From the NCBI GenBank assembly GCA_036489395.1, contig DASXFW010000041.1, forward strand, positions 1-64,000: 64,000 bases of DNA, in the 5' to 3' direction. Positions 1 through 7,320 of the stretch are shown here, in pieces; within the stretch, counting starts at the first letter, position 1; every line of letters starts with the position of its first letter. A program made the translations under genes and the position numbers. This DNA comes from JASHVB01 sp036489395 (GTDB taxonomy: Bacteria > Pseudomonadota > Alphaproteobacteria > Acetobacterales > Acetobacteraceae). The notes below the pieces were generated by a model. The model ran no database searches, was not told where the DNA came from, and saw nothing but the letters and a program-made list of their open reading frames with translations.

Positions 1-36
1 GGAGGCGTGCCTACTTGCGATGGCCTGCGGCTGTAG

Positions 37-98
37 GCTCCCCCTCCCCCCAACCTTGGTCCGCTTCGCGGCCCAAGCCCTCAAGGGGGAGGGGGAGC
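37..98. repeat. GC-rich inverted repeat
   Basis: Perfect 14-base arms (37-50 and 85-98, C-rich then G-rich) flank a 34-base loop that itself contains a short hairpin. A related C-rich/G-rich palindrome lies at 7229-7317, so this looks like one copy of a dispersed intergenic repeat. It sits just downstream of the EVE-domain gene and could also act as its terminator, although no T-run follows. Confidence 0.6.
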
Positions 99-113
99 GG
101 GTCAGCCCTTGGC

Positions 114-527
114 CTACCCCTTCCACCCACCCATGCGGCAGATGTGATCCCAATGCGGCTTCGACACCGGCGAAACGGACAGCCGCGACTGCCGCACCAG
201 CGCCAGGTCCGCCAATTTCGGATCGGCCTTGATCGCCTCCAGCGTCACCGCCTTCGGCATCGGCGCCACGGCCTTCATATCGACCGAGACCCAATCGCCG
301 GATTCGGCCGTCGGGTCGGGGTAGGCCTCGCGCACCACCTCCACCACGCCGACGATCTCCTTGCCCACGTTGGAGTGATAGAAGAACGCCCGATCCCCCT
401 GCTTCATGGCCTTCAGGTTCAGCTTGGCGCTGTGGTTGCGCACCCCGGTCCACGGCTCCACGCCGTTCGCCACCTGTTGGTCCCAGGAGAACGCGTCCGG
501 CTCGGATTTCACCAGCCAGTGCTGCAT
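114..527 (-). CDS. EVE domain protein (PUA-like fold)
   Basis: This 137-residue protein matches the whole single-domain EVE family (thymocyte nuclear protein 1 / YdcG-like). Family motifs are visible in order: HWLVKSEP at residues 3-10, WTGVRN at 26-31 and GDRAFFYHSN at 44-53. EVE domains belong to the PUA-like superfamily and are thought to bind modified bases in nucleic acids; the ligand here cannot be read from sequence. The ATG at 527 gives the usual N-terminus directly before the first beta strand. The gene follows the chemoreceptor gene on the same strand with about 100 bases between, so co-transcription is possible but not shown. Confidence 0.9.
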   Translation of the reverse strand: MQHWLVKSEPDAFSWDQQVANGVEPWTGVRNHSAKLNLKAMKQGDRAFFYHSNVGKEIVGVVEVVREAYPDPTAESGDWVSVDMKAVAPMPKAVTLEAIKADPKLADLALVRQSRLSVSPVSKPHWDHICRMGGWKG

Positions 528-628
528 CGGCGAAGCCTCGGTCGAGATTGATGTGCCGAGGCTACAGTAATCCGGTATCGGACGACTTCAAACCGGCCGG
601 CGAATCCCTCGGGGTCCCGTGGCCCGGA

Positions 629-2638
629 TCAGGCGGCGTCGCGTCGCTCGATTCGCTCGAGCGCCGCGCGGACCATCGCCGCCTTGGCGTCGTCCACCTC
701 AAAGGCCAGATGCACCGCGTCCGCATCGACTGCCCGCACGGTGACAGGCAGCGGCACGGCCACACCATCCAGCCGCAGCATGCCGCGTGCACCGGCCGAC
801 ACGTTCGTTGCGCCGTGCACGCGGGCGCCTCCCTCCGAAATGTCGCTGACCCGGACGCTGCATGCCGTATGCCCCGCAATGGCCAGTTCGGCCGCTAGGT
901 CCGCCGGCAGCCGGCGGAAGTGCCGCCGATCCACCTCGCTGGCCGATGTGCGCACGACCTTGATCACCGAATGGCGCAGCGCCTCCACTGCCTCCCTGAG
1001 CGCGGCAGTATTGTCGCGCAGTTCTGCGGCATTTTTCCCGGTCAGCGCCGCCTCATCGGCCGCATCGCCGGTGCGGCGGGTGATCTCGTTCGCCGCCTTC
1101 TCTGTCTCGCCCATGTTGCGGGCGATCTCTGCCGTGGCGGCATCCTGTTGCTCCACCGCCGCGGCGATCGAGCCAGCAATCGCGCTGATCTCGCCGATCG
1201 TCCGGTCGATACGCGCCACCGCGGCCACCGAGGCGCTGGTGGCCGAACGGACTTCGCCGATGTGCCGCGCAATGTCGCCGGTGGATTGCGCCGTCTGCAT
1301 GGCCAATTGCTTCACTTCGGCCGCGACGACGGCGAAGCCCTTGCCGGCGTCGCCGGCACGCGCCGCCTCGATGGTGGCATTCAGCGCCAGCAGATTTGTC
1401 CTCGCCGCGATCTCGCCGATCATGCCGGCGACCGAACCGATGCTCTCGACTTCCTGGTTCAGCGTACCGATGATGGTCCGCGTTTCCGTGCCGGCTGACA
1501 CGGCGTGGCCGACCGCCGTCGTGGACTGGCCAACCTGCGCGCCGATCTCACGGATCGATTGCGCCAGTTGCTCGGCCGCTTCGGTCACGGTCCGGGAAAT
1601 CACCAGCGCCTGGCTCGCCGCCGCCGCCGCATCGCGCACCGAGGCGCCGCTTCTTGTGGCCGAGGCCGCCATCGCGTTGGCGGCCACTTCCATCGCTGCG
1701 GTGCGGTCGCCGATCTGTCGCAGGGCTCCATCGGTCGAGGACTCGATGGTTGCAGCCATGTTGGCGAGCGCGGCGCGCTTCTCTACCTCCGCTCGCTGGC
1801 GATCCTCCTCCTGCTCCGCGGCGAGTCGGTTTGCCCGCTCCATGTGTTGCTTGAACACCAGGACCGCGCGGGCCATGCCGCCGAGCTCGTCGCGATGGTC
1901 CTGCCCGGCCAGTTCGGCGTCCATGTTGCCGGCGGCGAGTTCGGTCATCGTGCGCGTCAGCGCGCGGACCGGCCGGACGATCGCCGCAACGACCACCGGC
2001 AACAGAATCAGCATGACAATGCCGGAGACGCCGACGATCCAGGCGGTGCGGACCAGCACGGTGTGCGAACTGCTGCGGGCGGCTTGCACCGCCGCCGCCT
2101 CGGCGCTGCGGTGCGCCGCGGCGAGCTCGGATATGTCCTTGCGCAACGTTTCGTATGTGGTGTCCGAGCGGCGGAACCAATTAACCGCAAGGCCAGGATC
2201 GCTGACGAGGTCGAGCGCGTCATGGAGCTGTTTCGCATAGTCGGCCGACCGGCTGGCGATCGCCTTGAAGCGCGGCAGGTCGGGGTCATTCGCCGCGCGC
2301 TGCGTCGCCATCGCGACGGCAGTCGCGTGCATCGCATCCAGCGCACGCCCGATGTCGGAGACCAGTGCGTCGATCGTCGGCTGCTCGACCCCCGCCTCCT
2401 GCCAGACCATGGCCCGCATGGCGGTGGTCTGGATGGTGTCCACGTCATTGAGCAAGCGCGCGCTCGCGACGGCGGTGGGCAAGGCGGTATCGGCGACGTC
2501 ACGCAGTTTCGCGTCGATCCGCGTCACGCCCACCCAGATCGAAGCCGCGACGGCCACCGCCGCCGCCAGACAGGCCGCAGGCCCGATCAGAACCTTCAGC
2601 CAAAGCGGCAGGTCGTGGAAGCCGCGGATGACGCTCAT
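629..2638 (-). CDS. Methyl-accepting chemotaxis protein with C-terminal PilZ domain
   Basis: Transmembrane chemoreceptor of 669 residues. Segments: TM1 about 14-38, a helical periplasmic region of about 155 residues, TM2 about 197-220, a HAMP linker, then a coiled-coil signalling domain whose conserved hairpin tip (ARTNLLALNATIEAARAG) lies near residues 405-430. The last 100 residues form a PilZ domain with the c-di-GMP signature RxxxR (RRHFRR) followed by DISEGG. The receptor should couple a periplasmic signal to CheA/CheW, with c-di-GMP as a second input. Its ATG overlaps the stop of the upstream secreted Cache gene by 4 bases, implying translational coupling. No che genes are in the window. 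Confidence 0.92.
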   Translation of the reverse strand: MSVIRGFHDLPLWLKVLIGPAACLAAAVAVAASIWVGVTRIDAKLRDVADTALPTAVASARLLNDVDTIQTTAMRAMVWQEAGVEQPTIDALVSDIGRALDAMHATAVAMATQRAANDPDLPRFKAIASRSADYAKQLHDALDLVSDPGLAVNWFRRSDTTYETLRKDISELAAAHRSAEAAAVQAARSSSHTVLVRTAWIVGVSGIVMLILLPVVVAAIVRPVRALTRTMTELAAGNMDAELAGQDHRDELGGMARAVLVFKQHMERANRLAAEQEEDRQRAEVEKRAALANMAATIESSTDGALRQIGDRTAAMEVAANAMAASATRSGASVRDAAAAASQALVISRTVTEAAEQLAQSIREIGAQVGQSTTAVGHAVSAGTETRTIIGTLNQEVESIGSVAGMIGEIAARTNLLALNATIEAARAGDAGKGFAVVAAEVKQLAMQTAQSTGDIARHIGEVRSATSASVAAVARIDRTIGEISAIAGSIAAAVEQQDAATAEIARNMGETEKAANEITRRTGDAADEAALTGKNAAELRDNTAALREAVEALRHSVIKVVRTSASEVDRRHFRRLPADLAAELAIAGHTACSVRVSDISEGGARVHGATNVSAGARGMLRLDGVAVPLPVTVRAVDADAVHLAFEVDDAKAAMVRAALERIERRDAA

Positions 2639-3102
2639 CGCAGATAGACGCCTGTCATGTAGCTGTAGTCGCCGGCTCGCTCGACGTACATCTCCTTGGG
2701 CAGGATCTTCCCGGTGATCGGGTCCTTGTACATGAACGACACCCAGCCCTGGCCCGGCCCTTCGACGATTTGCTCGACCTGCTTGCCGTATTCCTTGTCC
2801 TTCACATCGACCGACTCGTACAACGACTTGCCCACGAGCTTCGCGTTCTGGCCGTGCGCGACGCGGATGCCAGCCTTGTCAACCAGTGTGATGTAAAGGT
2901 CTCGGTCAACGAAGCTGCCGTGATGGTCCATGAATTCGAGCTTTGCCTTGTCCACGCCGACCTCGGCCACGCGAGCAATGGCCCGCTTGACCAGCGCAAC
3001 GGCCTCCGCCTTGGTGCCGAACTCGTCGGCCGACGCCGGAACCGCCACCGCCTGCACGGCAAACAGCAAGGCGACTGCGGCGATGCAGTGCATCAGCTTC
3101 AC
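2635..3102 (-). CDS. Secreted single-Cache domain protein
   Basis: This 155-residue protein begins with a clear Sec signal peptide (about residues 1-25, ending PASA) and then a single Cache type 2 domain: a long helix followed by the beta-sheet core with DLYITLVDKAG, GKSLYESVDVKD and WVSFMYKDPITGK. There is no C-terminal membrane helix or signalling domain, so the mature protein is probably free in the periplasm. It is the first gene of a two-gene unit with the PilZ chemoreceptor (ATGA overlap at 2635-2638). The inferred role is a soluble small-molecule sensor or ligand carrier for that receptor. Confidence 0.82.
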   Translation of the reverse strand: MKLMHCIAAVALLFAVQAVAVPASADEFGTKAEAVALVKRAIARVAEVGVDKAKLEFMDHHGSFVDRDLYITLVDKAGIRVAHGQNAKLVGKSLYESVDVKDKEYGKQVEQIVEGPGQGWVSFMYKDPITGKILPKEMYVERAGDYSYMTGVYLR

Positions 3103-3382
3103 GGGAGCCTCCTATAGGATGTGGCCGACGGTCCAGCGCCGCCGGCCGGGGAAGGGACAGCGCGCAATTTGCCCGAGGGATGGTTAAGAGGCTGCTAATC
3201 CGGCGGCGTCAGGATGCCCCGCGATCAAAATCCGCCGGGAACGATTGATGCAGATCATGGCGGCCCGGGTCCCGGCGCGGTTGAAAGGCGGGACATGAAG
3301 ACCTTCTGCAATCAACCCACGGCTCGTTGCGGCGCACGCTTGCCATCTTCAATCGGCGCCGGCCAAGGACTAGGTTGACCGG

Positions 3383-4183
3383 ATGGACGCGCGCTCTCTC
3401 GCTGCCCCGCACTCGAGCCCCCAAACGGCAGGCCGCTCGCTGCATCGCTTTGCCAACCCGGGGCAGTTCCTGCGCCTTTCGGGCGCGGTGCTGCCGTGGA
3501 TTTCCATCGCCGGCGTCATCCTCACCGCGATCGGCCTTGTCTGGGGCTTGTTCTTCGCCCCGGCCGACTGGCAGCAGGGCGATGCCGTCCGCATCATGTA
3601 CATCCACGTCCCCGCCGCATGGCTCGCCTCGGCCGGCTACATGGGACTGGCCATATGTTCCGTGCTCTCGCTGGTCTGGCGGCATCCGCTGGCGGACCTC
3701 GCGGCGGCGGAAATCAGCCCGGTCGGCGCCGGGTTCACCGCGATGTGCCTCGCCACCGGCAGCCTGTGGGGCAAGCCGATGTGGGGCGCGTGGTGGGTGT
3801 GGGACGCGCGGCTGACCTCGGTCCTGGTGTTGTTCTTCCTGTATCTCGGCCACGTCGCGCTGGTGCGAGCGTTCGACGATCCGGTCCGAGGCTACCGCGC
3901 CGGCGCCATCCTCGCTTTGGTCGGCGCGGTCGATCTGCCGATCATCAAGTTCAGCGTCGATTGGTGGAATACGCTGCACCAGCCGGACACCATCACCCTG
4001 ACCGGCGCGCCCAGCATGTATATCGGCATGCTGTGGCCGCTGCTGTTCTCCGCCCTTGGCTACTCGCTGATCTTCGCCGCCATCGTGCTGACCCGCACGC
4101 GCGCCGCGGTGATGGAGCGGCGGATCCGCGCGCTGCTGATGGCCCGCGCCGCCTCCGACGCCGCGAGCGAGCCTGTCGCATGA
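3383..4183 (+). CDS. ccmC: Heme exporter/chaperone-loading protein CcmC
   Basis: CcmC is an inner-membrane protein of cytochrome c maturation system I that loads heme onto CcmE. The 266-residue product has six predicted membrane helices. It carries the tryptophan-rich WWD motif (WGAWWVWDARLTS) near residues 133-146 and the two periplasmic heme-ligand histidines, H75 in YIHVPAAW and H199 in TLHQPDT. About 20 residues precede the conserved HRFANP start of the family; the ATG at 3383 is the only start that keeps the full first helix with margin. It is the first gene of a tight ccmC-D-E-G operon (stop overlaps the ccmD start). Confidence 0.95.
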   Translation: MDARSLAAPHSSPQTAGRSLHRFANPGQFLRLSGAVLPWISIAGVILTAIGLVWGLFFAPADWQQGDAVRIMYIHVPAAWLASAGYMGLAICSVLSLVWRHPLADLAAAEISPVGAGFTAMCLATGSLWGKPMWGAWWVWDARLTSVLVLFFLYLGHVALVRAFDDPVRGYRAGAILALVGAVDLPIIKFSVDWWNTLHQPDTITLTGAPSMYIGMLWPLLFSALGYSLIFAAIVLTRTRAAVMERRIRALLMARAASDAASEPVA

Positions 4184-4332
4184 CCTACCTGCCCTACATC
4201 GCCGCGTCCTACACGCTCGGCATCATCATTCCCGCCGGCTACGCGCTGTCGGCGTTCCTGCGCGCCGGCCGCGCCCGCCGCCGCCTCGCCGCGATCGACA
4301 CGCGCCAGCGCCGCCGGGGAGCCTCGACATGA
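4180..4332 (+). CDS. ccmD: Heme exporter subunit CcmD
   Basis: This 50-residue protein has one membrane helix (about residues 8-28, starting YLPYIAASYTLG) followed by a strongly basic cytoplasmic tail rich in Arg. That is the standard architecture of CcmD, which helps release holo-CcmE from the CcmABC complex. The start overlaps the ccmC stop (ATGA, 4180-4183) and the stop overlaps the ccmE start (ATGA, 4329-4332). Identification rests on size, topology and position between ccmC and ccmE. Confidence 0.88.
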   Translation: MTYLPYIAASYTLGIIIPAGYALSAFLRAGRARRRLAAIDTRQRRRGAST

Positions 4333-4829
4333 CCCGCAAGCGCCGCCGCCTGTGGCTGCTGCTCGCATGCGGCATTGGCATCGGCTCCGCCACCGCGATC
4401 AGCCTGTCCGCGCTCAGCAGCAATCTGGTGTTCTTCGTGTCGCCGTCACAACTGGCGACGGAACCGCAGAACGGCCGCGATCTGCGGCTGGGCGGTCTGG
4501 TGCAGCAGGGCAGCGTCCAGCACCAGGTCCTGAACGGCAAACCGATCGCCACATTCAGCGTCACCGACGGCAAGGCCGCCGTGAAGGTCACCTACGAAGG
4601 CATCCTCCCGTCTTTGTTCCGGGAGGGCCAGGGCGTGGTCGTGCTCGGCACGTTGCAGCCCGGCGGCGTGTTCCGCGCTTCCGAAGTGCTGGCCAAGCAC
4701 GACGAGAACTACATGCCGAAGGACGTCGCCGAGGCGCTGCAAAAGTCCGGTCACTGGAATCCCTCGGCGGGCCCGCCACCGCCCGCGTCCACCTGGGACA
4801 CGCTGGCCGTCAAACGCGCCGGCGGATGA
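4329..4829 (+). CDS. ccmE: Cytochrome c-type biogenesis heme chaperone CcmE
   Basis: Membrane-anchored periplasmic heme chaperone, 166 residues. It has a basic N-terminus (TRKRRR), one membrane anchor (about 8-28), an OB-fold beta-barrel, and the heme-binding motif HDENY, with the covalent heme-linking histidine at residue 124 and the axial tyrosine at 128. The family-typical KHDENYMPKDV segment is intact, so the protein should be functional. The C-terminal tail is Pro-rich, as is common. It overlaps both neighbours by four bases or fewer. Confidence 0.95.
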   Translation: MTRKRRRLWLLLACGIGIGSATAISLSALSSNLVFFVSPSQLATEPQNGRDLRLGGLVQQGSVQHQVLNGKPIATFSVTDGKAAVKVTYEGILPSLFREGQGVVVLGTLQPGGVFRASEVLAKHDENYMPKDVAEALQKSGHWNPSAGPPPPASTWDTLAVKRAGG

Positions 4830-5398
4830 TTCCGCGCCGTCGGTTTGTATTGCTCGCCCCGCTCGGGGCGTTCGCGGCGGTGGACGCCGCGCTCTGGCTG
4901 CTGCCGGGCGAGGCACCGGGCCTCATCGCGTATGGCCCGCATGGCGTTGCCAGTCCGCTGCTCGGCCGCAGGCTGCCCAGCTTCTCGCTGCCCGGACTTG
5001 GATCAGCGGGCGGGTTTTCCAGCAGCGATGTCGTCGGGTCCGGACACCCGGTTCTGCTGAACTTCTTCGCGTCCTGGTGCGAACCGTGCCAGCAGGAAAT
5101 GCCCGTTCTGTTGCGCCTGGCGCGACAGGGCGCAGCAATCTGGGGGATAGATTTCAGAGACCGGACGGCGGACGCCGAAGGCTTCCTGCGGCAGCGTGGC
5201 GATCCGTACCGGCGCGTGGCGCGCGACGATCAGGGCCAGGTCGCGAGGCTGTTCGGCATCGATGGTGTGCCCGAAAGCTTTCTCGTCGATCCATCGGGCA
5301 TCGTGCGCTGGCACTGGGTTGGCGGCCTGGATGATGCAATCGTGCCGCATCAGCTTGAGCCGCTGTTGCGCCCGCAGACCCCGCTGTTGCGCGCGTAA
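4826..5398 (+). CDS. ccmG: Thiol:disulfide interchange protein CcmG/DsbE
   Basis: Membrane-tethered periplasmic thioredoxin-like protein of 190 residues that keeps apocytochrome c cysteines reduced before heme attachment. An N-terminal hydrophobic anchor (about 5-25) is followed by a thioredoxin fold with the active site WCEPC (C85 and C88) and the cis-Pro region GVPESFLVDPSG. The ATG at 4826 overlaps the ccmE stop (ATGA). The longer frame upstream runs through ccmE and is not coding. This is the last ccm gene present; ccmF and ccmH do not follow, and a MITE-like repeat begins 45 bases downstream. Confidence 0.92.
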   Translation: MIPRRRFVLLAPLGAFAAVDAALWLLPGEAPGLIAYGPHGVASPLLGRRLPSFSLPGLGSAGGFSSSDVVGSGHPVLLNFFASWCEPCQQEMPVLLRLARQGAAIWGIDFRDRTADAEGFLRQRGDPYRRVARDDQGQVARLFGIDGVPESFLVDPSGIVRWHWVGGLDDAIVPHQLEPLLRPQTPLLRA

Positions 5399-5442
5399 CC
5401 GGGAACGCTCGCCGCCGCGTACGTCAGGCTTTCCGCCTTCTG

Positions 5443-5615
5443 ATGCCACGTGCCGAAAAGAGCGACGTACGCTCCGATGTCCGTCCCGTCATGCCGACGC
5501 AGGTCGGCATCCACGACTTGCGGTTGCTGCATGCCGCAAAGGCGTGGATGCCGACCTGCGTCGGCATGACGGTGGGGGCGTGGGCCGAACAGTCAGCCAT
5601 TTCGGCACTTGGTAT
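5443..5615. repeat. MITE-like palindromic element, copy 1 (173 bp)
   Basis: The element is bounded by 16-base terminal inverted repeats (5443-5458 and 5600-5615, consensus ATACCAsGTGCCGAAA; the left one has A-to-G at position 3). Inside is a second, near-perfect 29-base inverted repeat pair (GTCATGCCGACGCAGGTC...) around a loop of about 30 bases. An almost identical element of exactly the same length, in opposite orientation, is at 58428-58600. It encodes no protein of its own. It fills most of the gap between ccmG and the DUF2252 gene. Confidence 0.85.
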
Positions 5616-5759
5616 GCTATAACGCCTCGCGTGAATGCTTCTGTCATCCATCCGTCACGAATCTGACGTACTACAGTAACATTACCACCTTTGGTTAGTA
5701 TCACTTGCACATTCGATTGCATTCCGCTTTCATCCCACTCGCTTCTTTCAGGGGGGAAC

Positions 5760-7145
5760 ATGCACGCCATGCCGCTGGAGCATGTCCTGCCGGACGCCGT
5801 GCGACCGATCGCGGAACGCCGACAGGCTGGCCAGGCCCTGCGGAAGGTTGTGCCGCGGAGCCTGCACGGAACCTGGAAGCCGCCGGCCAATCGGCGCGAT
5901 CCGGTGCAGCTTCTGATCGACGGCAACCGTCATCTGCTGTCGCATCTTCTGCCGCTTCGATACGGCCGCATGCGCGCCTCGCCGTTCGCGTTCCTCCGCG
6001 GCAGTGCGGCGATCATGGCCGCGGATCTGGCGCAGACACCCAGTACCGGCGTTCGAGTCCAATCCTGCGGCGACTGCCATCTGGCGAATTTCGGCACGTT
6101 CGCTTCGCCCGACGGCGCACCGGTGTTCGACGTGAACGACTTCGACGAGACGCTGCCGGCACCCTTCGAATGGGATCTCAAGCGCCTGGCTGCCAGTTTT
6201 GCGGTGGCCGGCGCGGCACGCAATCTGCCGGAACGGACCTGCCGCCAGCTCGCTCGCAGCACCGTTTATGCCTATCGCGCACACATGGCGACCTTGAGCC
6301 GGATGCCGCCGCACGACGCCTGGCGCTCGCGTATCGACGTCACGCAGGTGCTGGATGGAATCGAAGACCCGCGCCTGCGCGAACGCGAGCTCAAGCGGCT
6401 GCACGACGTCACGCTCGCATCGCACCGGGGCTATCCGAAACTGATCGAGCGTCACAAGGGAGGCTGGCGCATCCATCTGCGTCCGCCGCTGATCTTTCCG
6501 TTGATGGGGCTGGCGGACGACACGCACGAGCAAGCGGCGCGGACGGCGTTCGAGTCGTACAAGATCAGCCTGCCGGAAGAGCGGCGCATGCTGGTCGATC
6601 GCTACAAGCTCGCTGATCTTGCCTTCAAGGTTGTCGGTATCGGCTCGGTCGGCAGCTTCTGCGCGATCGCTCTGCTGGTCACGCCGGACGACGCGACCCT
6701 GCTGTTGCAGTTGAAGGAGGCGCGGCGTTCCGTGCTGGAGCCTTATGCCGGCCGCAGCATGTACGACAATCACGGCAAGCGCGTCGTGGTCGGGCAGCAT
6801 CTGATGCAGACCGAGAGCGACATCTTTCTCGGCTGGACGGAAGATCGCGGTGACGACCAGCCGTGCTACGTGCGCCAGTTGAAGGATGGGCGCATGGCGA
6901 TGGTCGGCACGGAACTGGCGGATCAGGCGCTGGCGCATCATGCGGTGCTGTGCGGCACGACGCTGGCGCGCGCGCATGCACGCTCCGGCGATGCGGCGTG
7001 CCTGGCGGGATACATGGGGTCGGGATCGGCGTTCGATACGGCCATCAGCGAGTTCGCGATGATCTATGCCGAGCAGGTGGATCGCGACTGGCGTCTGTTT
7101 CTGGACGCGATCAAGGCGGGGATGATCGAGGTGAGCGGGGAGTAG
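5760..7145 (+). CDS. DUF2252 family protein
   Basis: This 461-residue protein belongs to the uncharacterised DUF2252 family (COG4320). Conserved blocks include RVQSCGDCHLANFGTF and VFDVNDFDETLPAPFEWDLKRLA (near residues 98-145). The GDCHxxNF plus DVNDFDE pattern resembles the catalytic loop and metal-binding motif of aminoglycoside-phosphotransferase-like kinases, which is only an inference of activity. The frame is open further upstream, but the ATG at 5760 follows a G-rich ribosome-binding site and begins the conserved region. No neighbour suggests a substrate. It is convergent with opgH, with a palindromic repeat between. Confidence 0.88.
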   Translation: MHAMPLEHVLPDAVRPIAERRQAGQALRKVVPRSLHGTWKPPANRRDPVQLLIDGNRHLLSHLLPLRYGRMRASPFAFLRGSAAIMAADLAQTPSTGVRVQSCGDCHLANFGTFASPDGAPVFDVNDFDETLPAPFEWDLKRLAASFAVAGAARNLPERTCRQLARSTVYAYRAHMATLSRMPPHDAWRSRIDVTQVLDGIEDPRLRERELKRLHDVTLASHRGYPKLIERHKGGWRIHLRPPLIFPLMGLADDTHEQAARTAFESYKISLPEERRMLVDRYKLADLAFKVVGIGSVGSFCAIALLVTPDDATLLLQLKEARRSVLEPYAGRSMYDNHGKRVVVGQHLMQTESDIFLGWTEDRGDDQPCYVRQLKDGRMAMVGTELADQALAHHAVLCGTTLARAHARSGDAACLAGYMGSGSAFDTAISEFAMIYAEQVDRDWRLFLDAIKAGMIEVSGE

Positions 7146-7228
7146 GGACGGTCGTTGCGAGTTGGCCACCGGCCGGCGGCGGCCGACCCGCACTGGATGA
7201 AACGGCGTCGGCGGCTGGACGTAGGCTC

Positions 7229-7317
7229 CCCCCTCCCCTTGAGGGAGGGGTTGGGGGAGGGGTCGAGGCGTACAAATCGACCCCTCCCCCTAACCCCCTC
7301 CCTCAAGGGGAGGGGGA
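7229..7317. repeat. C/G-rich palindromic repeat between convergent genes
   Basis: Two arms of about 37-40 bases (7229-7265 and 7278-7317), each made of CCCCTCCC / GAGGGAGGGG blocks, are reverse complements around a short loop. Each arm also folds on itself. The element separates the convergent DUF2252 and opgH genes and could terminate both, but the sequence family also occurs at the left window edge, so a dispersed repeat is the primary reading. Confidence 0.75.
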
Positions 7318-7320
7318 ATC

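Noticed and set aside
684..2240. Long plus-strand open frame (518 codons) over the chemoreceptor gene
   Set aside because: Translation is Ser/Ala/Arg-rich without any domain; it is antisense to a protein with clear HAMP, signalling and PilZ domains. High GC leaves such frames open by chance.
5443..5615. CRISPR repeat
   Set aside because: Only two inverted internal arms per element and no regular spacer array; the structure is a palindromic mobile-type element. No CRISPR array was seen anywhere in the window.
5489..5926. Open frames reading through the MITE-like element (CRRRSAST-type peptides)
   Set aside because: They run through a palindromic repeat into flanking DNA; the same peptide appears from every copy in both directions, as expected for non-coding repeats.
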